Shown: piece by piece, positions 33,404-42,348 of the stretch
Numbering within the stretch: the first letter of the stretch is position 1
How the letters are laid out: every line of letters starts with the position of its first letter
DNA from: Massilia aquatica
GTDB taxonomy: Bacteria; Pseudomonadota; Gammaproteobacteria; Burkholderiales; Burkholderiaceae_D
Assembly (NCBI RefSeq): GCF_011682045.1
Contig: NZ_VVIW01000029.1
Coordinates: 23,920-87,919, forward strand
Reading direction: 5' to 3'
Length of the DNA: 64,000 nucleotides
Translations under genes and position numbers: made by a program
The notes under the pieces: generated by a model
The model's input: only the letters and a program-made list of their open reading frames with translations
Databases searched by the model: none
Told to the model about the DNA's origin: nothing

Positions 33404-34425
33404 GTGAGCCGCGCTGCCACGCGAGTCGTTCCCTCACGTCGCGCCCCACGACCATTCTGGGACAAGGTGGCGCTCGGACAATGGCGCCTGATCGGGCCGC
33501 GCCTGGCCGGCGCCATCGTGTTCCTGGCGCTGCGGATGCGTTTGCCGCGGGCACGCATCCGTGAATTCATTATCGAGCTGTTCGATCTGCAACTGAGCAC
33601 GGGCGTGCTCGACGAAACCATCCGTGAAGCGGGTCGTGCCGTCGCGCCGCTGGAAGACGAGATGGTCCTCGACATCGAGCAAGCCGTCCTGCTCCACGCC
33701 GACGAGACCCATGGAACGAGTGCGGCCAGCCGTTCTGGCTGTGGGTGTTCGTGGCCAGCCATACCACCTTGTTCTTCATCTGCTCGCGCGGCCTGGAAAT
33801 CCTGTCGAATGTACTGACGGCCAAGTTCGCGGGCAATCTGATGACCGATGGCTATCAAGCCTACCGCCACCTTGGCCGGCGCCTGCGTTGCTGGGCGCAT
33901 TTGATCAGGAAGTGCCAAGGTTTGATCGATTCCACCGACGCCAGGGTGGCGCGCGCCGGCAAGGACATGCATGAGGTGCTATGTACGCTGATGGAGGCCA
34001 TCTATGCCGCCCGTTGCGCACAGAGCCAGCCTGTGGGCGCGCTGGCGAGCATGCACGCTACCGATATCGCATGCTTGCGCACACTCTGCGAGCGACACCG
34101 GGACCATGGCAATGACAAGCTGCGTGCCCTTGCGCGTGAATTCCTGCTCGACTGGGACGTCATCTTGCGCCAGGTCTCCGAGCCGCAGCTACCCTTGACA
34201 AACAAGGCTGCCGAGCAAGCCCTGCACCATTGGGTGATCGCGCGCCGTAGCAGCATGGGCACTCGCAGTGAAGCCGGCACGCGGGCCTTTGCGCTCTTGG
34301 CCAGCGTTATCGAGACGTGCAGAAAACGCACGGCATCGTCGTGGACCTACATTGCTGGCGTCATTGCCGCAGCCCGACGGGGTCTGGCGCTGCCTGCACT
34401 ACCGGCAATTCCGGTAGGGGTGTGA
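33404..34425 (+). pseudogene. IS66-type transposase with a frameshift
   Basis: Two overlapping frames together read one transposase. The first (GTG 33404 to about 33710) contains LAGAIVFLALRMRLPRARI, GRAVAPLEDEM and HADET. The second (to TAG/TGA at 34425) continues as FWLWVFVASHTTLFF, NLMTDGYQAYR, CWAHLIRKCQGL and PLTNKAAEQALHHWVIARR. The shift lies at GAGACCCATGG near 33708-33716; one more C would give the expected DETPWNE. These are DDE blocks of IS66-like transposases. The N-terminal zinc-binding part is missing or very short, so the element is probably dead. Confidence 0.72.
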
Positions 34426-34429
34426 ACGG

Positions 34430-34548
34430 CTACCCTGCATCAGTACGCCCGAGCGAAAGGGCAAGATGGCATGGGCGGTGATCGCCTCCATGCCACGGTT
34501 GGCGTGTACGCCGTAACAAGTGAGCTTGTCGTTGGCCGCGATATGAAG
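34430..34548 (-). pseudogene. Fragment of a second IS66-family transposase
   Basis: The minus frame reads KLTCYGVHANRGMEAITAHAI and LPFRSGVLMQGS. This matches the DDE core of classical IS66 transposases (VHxxRGxEAxxxxGILPxFxGxxVHD). Only about 40 residues remain and the catalytic HD is replaced by QG. It is antisense to, and of a different subfamily from, the element just to its left. The remaining bases up to 34700 show no gene. Confidence 0.5.
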
Positions 34549-34709
34549 CCGGGGCAGTTGGCCAGCCCCCCTCAGGCCTGGCAAGAGGAACAGGACCGGG
34601 AAAGGCAATAAAGAAAGCGAAGCGAGCGCAGATAAATGCAGAAAAAGCCGCGCGAAGATAAAATTTATGCTGCCTTAATAGATCACATTAACCAAACGCA
34701 GGAGATGAA

Positions 34710-34979
34710 ATGGACATTTCGAAAGAGCAGTACGTAAAAACCTTTTCCGGCTATATAATTGTAGACTGCGCCATTCGGTCGAAGGACATTTTCTATTTTT
34801 CACTTTGCACCAACACCTCCAGATTTCCAGATCCGGACGAAAAGCTTATAGTTGCGGACGTTGACAGTGAAATTAAAGTTTGCTCGGGACATCTCCCCCC
34901 TTGTGGCAATGTAATTCTATTAGCGGGAAACAGCGGCGCCGCTTATAAACAACACGGTGTCTGGCACAAATTCTTTTAA
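34710..34979 (+). CDS. Internally deleted copy of the propeller-like gene downstream
   Basis: 89 residues. The first ~42 (MDISKEQY, IIVDCAIRSKDIFYFSLC) match the start of the 325-residue protein at 35154. The last ~38 (DSEIKVCSGHLPPCGN, GNSGAAY, GVWHKFF) match its end. About 235 residues are missing in between, yet the frame is kept. ATG 34710 has AGGAGAT nearby. It is either a deletion remnant still translated or a minimal form. No catalytic motif is seen. Confidence 0.6.
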   Translation: MDISKEQYVKTFSGYIIVDCAIRSKDIFYFSLCTNTSRFPDPDEKLIVADVDSEIKVCSGHLPPCGNVILLAGNSGAAYKQHGVWHKFF

Positions 34980-35153
34980 CCCACTGGGATCTCTACCAGG
35001 CAATGAAATTATTTTTCTGGTTCACCAAAACGCATCCAGTGCGACGACGCTGATCTTATACCTCATCCGGGAATGGAAGGGGGAGCAAGATGGAGATCAC
35101 AACCCGTCAGCCATGCGTCCAACCGGAAATATTTAATTTTAACAGGGAACAGA

Positions 35154-36128
35154 ATGGAAATTTCAAAAAAACAATATGAAGAAAGCTTTGGGAATTTTTT
35201 CATTATTGATTGCGCAGTCCGATCAAAAGACATTTTTTACTTTTCTCTTTGTGAAAAAGAGTCAATATTTGCCGAGTTAGACGACGAACAACAGAATCAA
35301 GCATGGCTCAAAAAACGTATTGTATATTACATAAAATCGGCTCCCGAAAATGATAGGTGGGGGCATGGTGAATTTAAGAATTCCGACAATTACAAAATCA
35401 GCGTTTCTCAAAGCCCAAAAGTCCAGCTAATTAGTGTTGATAAAGACGGGCAAGTTTTTGCATTAGGAGGAGGCCCAAGTGAAATGCAGCTACGGGTAAA
35501 AAAATGGCTGGATGGCGGCCCGCTTCGAGGAAGTGTTTCTCGATGCCGCACCATTGATGGGCATATATATGTGACTGGCGGCGGGCGCTCAGTAGGATTT
35601 CGCAAAGACAAAAATAACTGGATTTCGCTAACACACGGCTTACCCTTTACTTATACACTCGACTGGGAGAATGCAGGCTTTAGAGATATAGACGGGTTTA
35701 ACAGCGGGGACATTTACTGCGTTGGTGGAAACGGGGACGTCTGGCATTTCGATGGTGCCCGATGGAAGCAGATATCATTCCCTAGCAACATGCATCTCTA
35801 TTCCGTTTGCTGCGCAGGTGACGGTTTTGTTTACATTAGTGGTTACCAAGGTACAACATTCAGAGGCCGCGACCAGAAATGGACAAAGATTCATCAAGGG
35901 GAATTGACTATACCATTCCGCGATATGGTATGGCATGACAACCAGATATGGTGCACCAGCGATTATGGTTTATGGCAGATCACGAACGGGAAAGCTCACA
36001 TCGCCAAGGTGAGCGATGACATTAAAGTGTGCTCAGGCCATCTCTCCAGTTGCGGCGACGTATTGCTTCTGGCAGGTCATAGTGGTGCAGCGTATATGGA
36101 GGACAGTGTCTGGCACAAGATTTTCTAA
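35154..36128 (+). CDS. Hypothetical beta-propeller-like protein
   Basis: 325 residues, function unknown. About six repeats of roughly 40-45 residues with a W..G or W.....G end are visible: VQLISVDKDGQVFALGGG, CRTIDGHIYVTGGGRSVGF, DIYCVGGNGDVWHFDGARWK, LYSVCCAGDGFVYISGYQG, DMVWHDNQIWCTSDYGLWQ, DVLLLAGHSGAAYMEDSVWH. The pattern suggests a beta-propeller. No signal peptide. ATG 35154 is preceded by CAGGGAACAG; the frame opens at 35073. Such propellers occur among immunity proteins of polymorphic toxins, which fits the neighbours, but no toxin gene is seen. Confidence 0.65.
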   Translation: MEISKKQYEESFGNFFIIDCAVRSKDIFYFSLCEKESIFAELDDEQQNQAWLKKRIVYYIKSAPENDRWGHGEFKNSDNYKISVSQSPKVQLISVDKDGQVFALGGGPSEMQLRVKKWLDGGPLRGSVSRCRTIDGHIYVTGGGRSVGFRKDKNNWISLTHGLPFTYTLDWENAGFRDIDGFNSGDIYCVGGNGDVWHFDGARWKQISFPSNMHLYSVCCAGDGFVYISGYQGTTFRGRDQKWTKIHQGELTIPFRDMVWHDNQIWCTSDYGLWQITNGKAHIAKVSDDIKVCSGHLSSCGDVLLLAGHSGAAYMEDSVWHKIF

Positions 36129-36138
36129 TGCCGATATC

Positions 36139-36273
36139 AGCCATCTGCACGCTATAACAGCGAGTGAAGGCGAGCCGGGCGTGAAGACAATGTGGCGTGG
36201 ACTCGACAAGGTCCTGACTGCACTCAAACATTACGCGCCCTCAGAGGAGAGTTTGACTGAGTTGCGCATATAA
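36139..36273 (+). pseudogene. C-terminal fragment of an IS4-type transposase
   Basis: The plus frame reads ITASEGEPGVKTMWRGLDKV followed by a divergent tail and stop at 36273. GEPGVKTxWxGLxxV is the C-terminal signature of IS4/Tn5-like transposases. The upstream part of the frame is the 3' end of the propeller gene in another frame, so only this tail survives. Confidence 0.5.
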
Positions 36274-36343
36274 AAATCACGATGATTGAACGTCACATGA
36301 GTTGGATGCATCGTACTCAGCAATTGAAGATTTTCCAAACATT

Positions 36344-36420
36344 AATGTTATCATTTTCCTCGGCGCGCCATGTCGGTTCTTCCGATGATACGTCCAGCCG
36401 TGTCCTGTGCTCACCCGGTG
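36344..36420. repeat. Imperfect repeat, copy 2 (right edge of the island)
   Basis: Second copy of the motif at 33316-33400, sharing AATGTTATCAT and GGTTCTTCCGATGATACGTCC with it. There is no transposase next to this copy. It lies at the point where AT-rich island DNA returns to GC-rich chromosomal DNA. The remaining gap 36274-36487 shows no gene. Confidence 0.4.
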
Positions 36421-36487
36421 CCGCGCCGCCCGGTGTGCTGATTCCAGACTGCGTAGCTGACAATTAATAATAAGAAAGTACCACGAT

Positions 36488-36877
36488 ATGCATCCTGACT
36501 TCGAATCGTCGCCACCGGCGTCGCCACCACGGCCCGCCTACCTGCCGTGGTACACGCACGTCGGATTGATGGTGTTCACGCTAAATACCTTCTTCTTTGC
36601 GCATGTTTTTTTCGGAACCGATTTCTATTTTTGGGTGTGGTCAACCATCATTCCCGGGGCGCTACTTGCCGTTGCCGGAAAGGGGCACCGGCTGTTTTTC
36701 ACGGCGCTCCTGGTGCTGGTCAATGCGATCGCGTTTGCCGCGATCGCATTGTTGGAGATCGATAGGAATGCCATCGGAGTGTTCTCAGGCCTGCTCATCT
36801 GCGTCCTGGTGGTACTGTGGCCCGCCCTGCTCTTCTGGCTCGCGCACACGCTCAATACCCGCAGGCGCACAGCATAA
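36488..36877 (+). CDS. Small integral membrane protein
   Basis: 129 residues with four hydrophobic segments: HVGLMVFTLNTFFFAHVFF, FWVWSTIIPGALLAVAG, LFFTALLVLVNAIAFAAIAL and GVFSGLLICVLVVLWPALLF. The N-terminal ~20 residues are proline-rich and cytosolic or external. Family not recognised. It precedes the exonuclease gene by 12 bp and may be co-transcribed with it. Confidence 0.65.
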   Translation: MHPDFESSPPASPPRPAYLPWYTHVGLMVFTLNTFFFAHVFFGTDFYFWVWSTIIPGALLAVAGKGHRLFFTALLVLVNAIAFAAIALLEIDRNAIGVFSGLLICVLVVLWPALLFWLAHTLNTRRRTA

Positions 36878-36889
36878 CGTGGAACCATC

Positions 36890-37423
36890 ATGACTTACAT
36901 CATTATCGATTTCGAGGCGACCTGCTGTAACAGCGGGCAGATCGCGCGCGATGAAATGGAAATCATCGAGATCGGTGCCGTTGCCTTGCATGGCAACGGG
37001 CCGTTCACGCTTGGCGAGTTCCAGGCATTCGTCAAACCCGTCCGGAACACGCAACTGACTGCTTTTTGCAAGCAGCTGACAAATATCCCGCAACAGAAAG
37101 TCGACAGCGCGGAGACCTTTGGCGCCGTCCTGGCACGCTTCTCCGCGTGGATAGCCTCCTTTAACCAAGCGGTTTTTTGCAGTTGGGGCGACTATGACAA
37201 ACATCAGCTGCGGCAAGACTGTGCATACCATGACGTTGCCTATCCGTTTGGCGATGAACACATCAACATCAAGAAGCGGTTCGCCGACAACATGAGCATG
37301 CGAAAGCCATGCGGACTCGAACAGGCTCTTGCCAAAGTCGGCCTGGAGTTCGAGGGGCAACCGCACCGCGGCATCGACGACGCCCGTAACATGGCCAATC
37401 TGGCCCCGTACCTGTTCTTTTGA
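36890..37423 (+). CDS. DEDDh 3'-5' exonuclease (ERI1/RNase T fold)
   Basis: 177 residues. The DEDDh sites are visible: Asp7 and Glu9 in YIIIDFEATCC, an Asp in FCSWGDYDKHQL, and the HRGIDDARNMANL motif with His and Asp near the C-terminus. It resembles short ERI1/KapD-type exonucleases acting on RNA or single-stranded ends. The whole protein is the catalytic domain. It follows the small membrane protein by 12 bp. Confidence 0.85.
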   Translation: MTYIIIDFEATCCNSGQIARDEMEIIEIGAVALHGNGPFTLGEFQAFVKPVRNTQLTAFCKQLTNIPQQKVDSAETFGAVLARFSAWIASFNQAVFCSWGDYDKHQLRQDCAYHDVAYPFGDEHINIKKRFADNMSMRKPCGLEQALAKVGLEFEGQPHRGIDDARNMANLAPYLFF

Positions 37424-37655
37424 TGCGCCGACGGTGCCCGCCTTCGCGGCGCAAGCAAATGGAAAAGGGCTGATCGACGCGTTCTATCTTCTGTGAGCGA
37501 CAACCACCTGCCGGGCCGCCGCGACGCGGGCAACGTGCAGTCCTGTCGAATTGTCCGCCAACGCGTATATTGCGACTGTAGCCGGCCTGCGGGCCGGCGC
37601 GCAATATCGCCTGAGGCATCGGCCTTCTCATCTCATCTACACAGGATTATTACCC

Positions 37656-38705
37656 ATGACACTCGCACGAGGTTACGCGGCATTGGCCGCCAAGGAAAAA
37701 CTGGTCCCCTTCTCATTCGAGCGCCGCGCCCCGCGCGCCGATGACGTGGCGATCGACATCAAATTCTGCGGCGTATGCCACTCCGATATTCACCAGGCGC
37801 GCGATGAATGGGGTGGCGCGACCTTCCCCATGGTGCCGGGCCACGAGATTGCCGGCGTGGTCACCGCCGTCGGCGCCGACGTCACCAAATTCAAAGTAGG
37901 CGACCATGTCGGCGTCGGCTGCTTCGTCGATTCGTGCACCACTTGCGGCACCCGCCACGCCGATCTGGAGCAGTACATGCCCGGTCTGGTCCAGACCTAC
38001 AACAGCGTCGAGGCCGACGGCGTCACGCCGACCTTCGGCGGCTATTCCGACCACATCGTCGTCAAGGAAGGCTATGTGCTGTCGATTCCCGCCAACCTGC
38101 CGCTGGACAAGGCCGCGCCGCTGCTGTGCGCCGGCATCACACTGTATTCGCCGCTGAATCATTGGAAAGCCGGTCCGGGCAAGAAAGTCGCCATCATCGG
38201 CCTCGGCGGCCTTGGCCACATGGGGGTGAAGATCGCACACGCCATGGGCGCCGAGGTGACGGTATTGAGCCAGTCGCTGTCGAAGCAGGACGACGGCTTG
38301 CGCTTCGGCGCGGCCAGCTATTACGCCACCAGCGACAAGGAAACCTTTAAGAAGCTGGCCGGCCAATTCGACCTGATCATCAACACGGTCGGCGCCGCGA
38401 TCGACTGGAACGATTACATCCGTTTGCTGAAAATCGACGGCACCATGACCCTGGTGGGCGTGCCCGACGCGGCAACGCCGCCGATCAACGCCTTCAACCT
38501 GATCGGCGCGCGCCGCACCCTGGCCGGCTCGATGATCGGCTCGATCAAGGAAACCCAGGAAATGCTCGATTTCTGCGGCAAACACAACATCACTTCCGAT
38601 ATCGAACTGATCGACATCAAGATGATCAACGAAGCGTATGAACGGGTGGTCAAGAGCGATGTGCGCTACCGTTTCGTCATCGATATGAAATCGGTCGCGC
38701 CGTAA
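37656..38705 (+). CDS. Zinc-dependent alcohol dehydrogenase (YahK/CAD type)
   Basis: 349 residues of the medium-chain dehydrogenase family; aldehyde or alcohol oxidoreduction with NADP(H) is likely. Catalytic zinc ligands appear in [11 protein letters not shown] and PGHEIAGVV, and the Rossmann motif in [13 protein letters not shown]. The structural zinc loop is degenerate: [16 protein letters not shown] keeps two of the usual four cysteines. The frame opens at 37551, but [10 protein letters not shown] at 37656 is the family start, with AGGA upstream. It stands alone with 230 bp of empty sequence before it, including a small GCCGGCC palindrome near 37580. Confidence 0.88.
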   Translation: MTLARGYAALAAKEKLVPFSFERRAPRADDVAIDIKFCGVCHSDIHQARDEWGGATFPMVPGHEIAGVVTAVGADVTKFKVGDHVGVGCFVDSCTTCGTRHADLEQYMPGLVQTYNSVEADGVTPTFGGYSDHIVVKEGYVLSIPANLPLDKAAPLLCAGITLYSPLNHWKAGPGKKVAIIGLGGLGHMGVKIAHAMGAEVTVLSQSLSKQDDGLRFGAASYYATSDKETFKKLAGQFDLIINTVGAAIDWNDYIRLLKIDGTMTLVGVPDAATPPINAFNLIGARRTLAGSMIGSIKETQEMLDFCGKHNITSDIELIDIKMINEAYERVVKSDVRYRFVIDMKSVAP

Positions 38706-38861
38706 GCGAACTGGCGATCGGAGACCAACTGAAAGCATTCGCCGCACAGGGCATCGCTTTGTTGAGATATCCGATTATTTTGCTTGCTTCAGGGTAGCCG
38801 CTCCTGCACGTAGCGGGAGTGGCGTATCGCCAGCAGGAATTACGTTGATTTTAGAAACGAA

Positions 38862-39071
38862 CTAAGCCCGCCATTCGGATCTTAGTGCTCTTTGATAGTC
38901 CAAACCATCAGCCGGAATATCCTCCCGCTCGGCCCAGATTCCTGCAACTTTCTTCAGCGCAGCCATACGGCGGGCACGTCGAACTTCGATCGACTCTTCC
39001 GCTACAGCTGGCGCAGGCACGGCCACAGCTTTAGTAGGCGGATCGTCGCTTGAATCCTTCATTGTTGCCAT
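38862..39071 (-). CDS. Small antitoxin-like protein
   Basis: 69 residues. An alanine/proline-rich N-terminus is followed by RRARRMAALKKVAGIWAERE and DIPADGLDYQRALRSEWRA. The end resembles the toxin-binding tail of small antitoxins (xxGIWxDRxDIPDGLxYERxxRxEW). No toxin gene is seen on either side, so it would be an orphan. ATG 39071 has AGGAGG a few bases upstream (GATAGGAGGTCTGCC). Confidence 0.5.
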   Translation of the reverse strand: MATMKDSSDDPPTKAVAVPAPAVAEESIEVRRARRMAALKKVAGIWAEREDIPADGLDYQRALRSEWRA

Positions 39072-39181
39072 GGCAGACCTCCTATCACAAGAACGTCGGT
39101 GCGAAATAGTTTAACGCAAACCGGGCAGCGTCGGCAAAACCTCACGCTTAAGCCACGCCGCCCCCTACGCAATTGACGGCG

Positions 39182-40384
39182 TCAGAAAAACTGCCGCCAG
39201 TCCGCCAGCCACTCCGGAAAGCGCTCCGCTTCCATCGGCCGGGCGATGTGGTGGCCCTGCGCATACGTGCAGCCCAGCCCCTGCAAAAAGTCCCAGTCCT
39301 GGCGCGTCTCCACGCCCACCGCGCAGGACTTGCGGTCAAGGCTGCGCGCCAGTCCCAGGCAGGAACTGAGCACGGTCGCCAGCGAGCGTTTGCGCGAGGC
39401 GCCGTCGACGAAACTGCGATCGATCTTCAACTCCGAAAACGGCACACGCGCCAGTTGCTGCACGTTCGAGCGCCCGGTGCCGTAGTCGTCCACCGCCAGT
39501 CCGTAACCCATCATGCGAAGCCGCAGCAGGCGTTCCAGAAAGCTCGGGTCGTTGGTCAGCACCGCCGATTCGGGCAGTTCGAACGTGAGCAGCGCCGGCG
39601 CCACGCCGTGGCGGCCTGCGCACACGCCAATCTGGCGCAAAAAATCAGGGTGGCCGATTGTTTCGGCCGACAGGTTGAGCGAGATCGCGGCGGGCAGTCC
39701 CTTGTCCTGAAAGGCGCGGCAATGTTCGGCCGCGCTTTCGATCATGGTCCAGTCGAGAAAATCGATGCAGTGGTTCTGTTCCAGCGCGTCGATAAAGGCG
39801 GCCGGCCCCAGCACCCCGTACTCGGGGTGGATCCAGCGCGCGAACACTTCCAGCCCTTTCACCTCGCCGCTGGCCAGTTCGATCTTGGGCTGGAAAAATG
39901 GTTCGAACTGGCGCGCCTGCAGCCCCACGCCCACTTGCGCAAAGCTGAAACGCGGTAGCGCGCGCCGCTCCTGCGCCGGGGCAGCCGGCGGCGTGTAGTG
40001 CGACAGTACTGCTTCCAGATGGCCACTGGTGAGCGGTTTGGGAATGGTGCCGAGCAGGTCGAGTCCATACGCAAGCGCCAGGCTTTCGACCGAAAACAGC
40101 AGGCTGGCGTGGCAACCGCCGGTGATGATGGCGCGCGTGCCGGCATTGAGCACGGTGATGTCGCGGATCAGTTCCAGGCCGTCGCGTCCGGACAGGGCCA
40201 GGTCGATCACGGCGATGTCGATCGGCGGTCCGGCCGGCGCTTCGATCTGGCGCAGCGCAGCCTCGCCATCGGCCGCCACGCTGATGCGGGTCGCGCCCAG
40301 GCGGCCGAGCATGTCGATCAGGGTCTGGCGCTGCGCGGCGTCGCCGTCGGCGACCAGAAAGTGCAAAGGGGCGATGTCCATCAT
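39182..40384 (-). CDS. REC-EAL response regulator (RocR-like)
   Basis: 400 residues. The receiver domain (residues 1-125) has the acidic pair in VADGDAAQ, phospho-acceptor Asp61 in VIDLALSG and a PKP lysine. The EAL domain (about 150-395) degrades cyclic di-GMP. The signature is EVF in place of EAL (KGLEVFARWIHP). Other ligands are kept: Asn in SLNLS, Glu in FELPES, VDDYGTGRS, LKIDRSFVDG and GVET. Activity is therefore plausible but should not be assumed. No sensor kinase is nearby. Confidence 0.85.
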   Translation of the reverse strand: MMDIAPLHFLVADGDAAQRQTLIDMLGRLGATRISVAADGEAALRQIEAPAGPPIDIAVIDLALSGRDGLELIRDITVLNAGTRAIITGGCHASLLFSVESLALAYGLDLLGTIPKPLTSGHLEAVLSHYTPPAAPAQERRALPRFSFAQVGVGLQARQFEPFFQPKIELASGEVKGLEVFARWIHPEYGVLGPAAFIDALEQNHCIDFLDWTMIESAAEHCRAFQDKGLPAAISLNLSAETIGHPDFLRQIGVCAGRHGVAPALLTFELPESAVLTNDPSFLERLLRLRMMGYGLAVDDYGTGRSNVQQLARVPFSELKIDRSFVDGASRKRSLATVLSSCLGLARSLDRKSCAVGVETRQDWDFLQGLGCTYAQGHHIARPMEAERFPEWLADWRQFF

Positions 40385-40524
40385 ATCTCCTGAGGTCCGA
40401 GTATTGACATTACCCCCGGAGAGCAGCCGCGTCTATGCTGTCAAGAAACTGTTTCGCCTTACTTTGATGGAATCTACCTCGACTGTTCAAAAAAACAGAC
40501 AGCCGCACACGTTAAGGCGTTTTC

Positions 40525-40848
40525 TCATGCTGCAGGCGTGTTCAGGCATTCGCTCACCAGCGCATCCAGCTCGAGCCAGGCATCCTCGAGACGGTCAAAC
40601 TGTTCTGGGCGTTCCGTGGGGGGACCGTCATAACTGAGCGACATATTGCGCACAATCTGAGGCAGGTCATATAAGTACGCGGCCAAGTCTTTATCGATCA
40701 CGGTTTCATGCCGCAACATGTCGGCCAGCTCGGATAGCAGACGTTTGAGCCTCTCCAACTCCGCGTCCTCGAACAGACGCGTCATGCGCACGGTGTGCGC
40801 AAACGTCTCCATGCACTCCATGACTTCGCGCTTGAATTCGCTATTCAT
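40525..40848 (-). CDS. Hypothetical helical protein
   Basis: 107 residues, mostly predicted helix: MNSEFKREVMECMETFAHTV at the start, then ELERLKRLLSELADMLRHET and DAWLELDALVSECL. No signal peptide. It lies 28 bp after the TrmH-type gene in the same direction, at the end of the supercluster. Function unknown. The frame opens at 40908 but that start would overlap the upstream gene. Confidence 0.6.
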   Translation of the reverse strand: MNSEFKREVMECMETFAHTVRMTRLFEDAELERLKRLLSELADMLRHETVIDKDLAAYLYDLPQIVRNMSLSYDGPPTERPEQFDRLEDAWLELDALVSECLNTPAA

Positions 40849-40876
40849 CTGACAACTTCCAGCAAGCGGACGAGCT

Positions 40877-41665
40877 TCACGCCGCTTGAATCTGCCGTAA
40901 CTGTTCAAAGAAACAGACCGCCGCGCAGGCGGCCACGTTGAGCGACTCTATCTGGCCCAGGTGCGGGATGACCACTTGATGGGTCGCCAGTGCCAGCAGG
41001 TCGTGCGCTACGCCCTGCCCTTCGTGCCCGAGCAGCCAGGCCACCGGGCGCGCCAGGTCGACGTCGTACAGGCGCTGCTCGGCATAGCCGCTGGTGGCCA
41101 GCACCGGAATGGCCGAGGCCTTCACCAGCTCGGCCAGGTCGACGTTTTCGTGGATATCGACCACGAAGTGCGCGCCCATGGCCGCGCGCAGCACCTTGGG
41201 CGACCAGCAAAAGGCTGTGCCGCTGCTGCAATAGACCTGGGTGATACCGGCCGCCGCCGCGCTGCGCAAGATCGAACCGACGTTGCCGGGGTCCTGCAGG
41301 TTGTCCAGCAGGACCGCCGAGGCGGTCAGCACGCCCGGCGCATCGAGCACCGGGGTGGCGATCAGGAACATCAGGCCGACGCCGTGTTCGACCTGGCTCA
41401 GGGCGTTGTACAGCGCGTCCGGCATGGCGGTGACATGCGCGCGCGCTGTTTCGCACTGCATGACGATGTCGGCCACTTCCGGGTTGGCCAGCGCGCCTTC
41501 GGAAACGATGCAGTGCAGCGGCGCGCCGCGCAGCGCCAGGTACGACTGGCACAGGTGCACGCCGTCGAGCAGGGTCTGGCCGGCCTTGCGCCGCGCCTGC
41601 GAGCTGCCGGCGAGGTGTTTCAGGTCTTTATAGAGCGGGTTATCGCGCGAGGTGATGGTTTTCAT
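40877..41665 (-). CDS. TrmH/SpoU family RNA 2'-O-methyltransferase
   Basis: 262 residues. The N-terminal part is an L30e-like RNA-binding domain. The C-terminal SPOUT knot has the three motifs: [32 protein letters not shown] and [20 protein letters not shown]. It modifies ribose 2'-OH in rRNA or tRNA using SAM. ATG 41665 overlaps the rnhB stop by four bases (ATGA), so the two are translationally coupled. The exact target cannot be told. Confidence 0.9.
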   Translation of the reverse strand: MKTITSRDNPLYKDLKHLAGSSQARRKAGQTLLDGVHLCQSYLALRGAPLHCIVSEGALANPEVADIVMQCETARAHVTAMPDALYNALSQVEHGVGLMFLIATPVLDAPGVLTASAVLLDNLQDPGNVGSILRSAAAAGITQVYCSSGTAFCWSPKVLRAAMGAHFVVDIHENVDLAELVKASAIPVLATSGYAEQRLYDVDLARPVAWLLGHEGQGVAHDLLALATHQVVIPHLGQIESLNVAACAAVCFFEQLRQIQAA

Positions 41666-42348
41666 GCGGCCTCGCCAAAATCAAACGACATGTCCATGCC
41701 GACAATGGTGTTGGCCACCGCTACAGGCAAGGTCGCGCGCACGGGCGCGAACGAGCGCCGGTGCACCGGGCAGGCCCCGTGCTCGCGCAGGCGCGCCAAA
41801 TGCAGCGCGGTGCCGTAGCCCTTGTGCTGGTCGAAGCCGTACTGCGGATACAGTTCATGCAGCGACACCAGCGCGGCGTCGCGCGCGGTCTTGGCCAGGA
41901 TCGAGGCGGCCGAAATGGCGTGCACCTTGTCGTCGCCTTCGATGATCGGATGGCAGCGCACCTGCATCACCGGGCTGCGGTTGCCGTCGATGAGGGCAAT
42001 GGTCGGCATGGTGGACAAGGCTTCCACCGCGCGCCGCATGGCCAGCATGGTCGCCTGCAAAATATTGATGCTGTCGATTTCCTCGTGCGAGCATTCGGCA
42101 ATCGCCCAGGCCAGCGCGTATTGCTTGATCTGCGGCGCCAGCGCCTCGCGCTTCTCGGCAGTGAGCTTCTTGGAGTCGCGCAGGCCCTCGATGGGGCGGT
42201 CCGGATGCAGGATCACGGCGGCGGCGAACACCGGGCCGGCCAGCGGGCCGCGCCCTGCTTCGTCCACGCCGCACACGATATCGTCGGGCGTGAACGGATA
42301 GGCGTTTTTTTTCAGCCCCGGGTAAAAATTGACTTTTTTGGTTCTCAT
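41662..42348 (-). CDS. rnhB: Ribonuclease HII
   Basis: 228 residues. It cuts RNA in RNA/DNA hybrids and removes single ribonucleotides. Catalytic residues are Asp29 and Glu30 in [15 protein letters not shown], with the later aspartates in ALIDGNRSP and [10 protein letters not shown]. It overlaps lpxB upstream and the methyltransferase downstream by four bases each. The lpxB-rnhB order is the standard arrangement. Confidence 0.96.
   Translation of the reverse strand: MRTKKVNFYPGLKKNAYPFTPDDIVCGVDEAGRGPLAGPVFAAAVILHPDRPIEGLRDSKKLTAEKREALAPQIKQYALAWAIAECSHEEIDSINILQATMLAMRRAVEALSTMPTIALIDGNRSPVMQVRCHPIIEGDDKVHAISAASILAKTARDAALVSLHELYPQYGFDQHKGYGTALHLARLREHGACPVHRRSFAPVRATLPVAVANTIVGMDMSFDFGEAA

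Noticed and set aside
34710..34979. Treating the 89-residue ORF as an unrelated gene
   Set aside because: Both its ends match the neighbouring 325-residue protein, so it is a deletion derivative.
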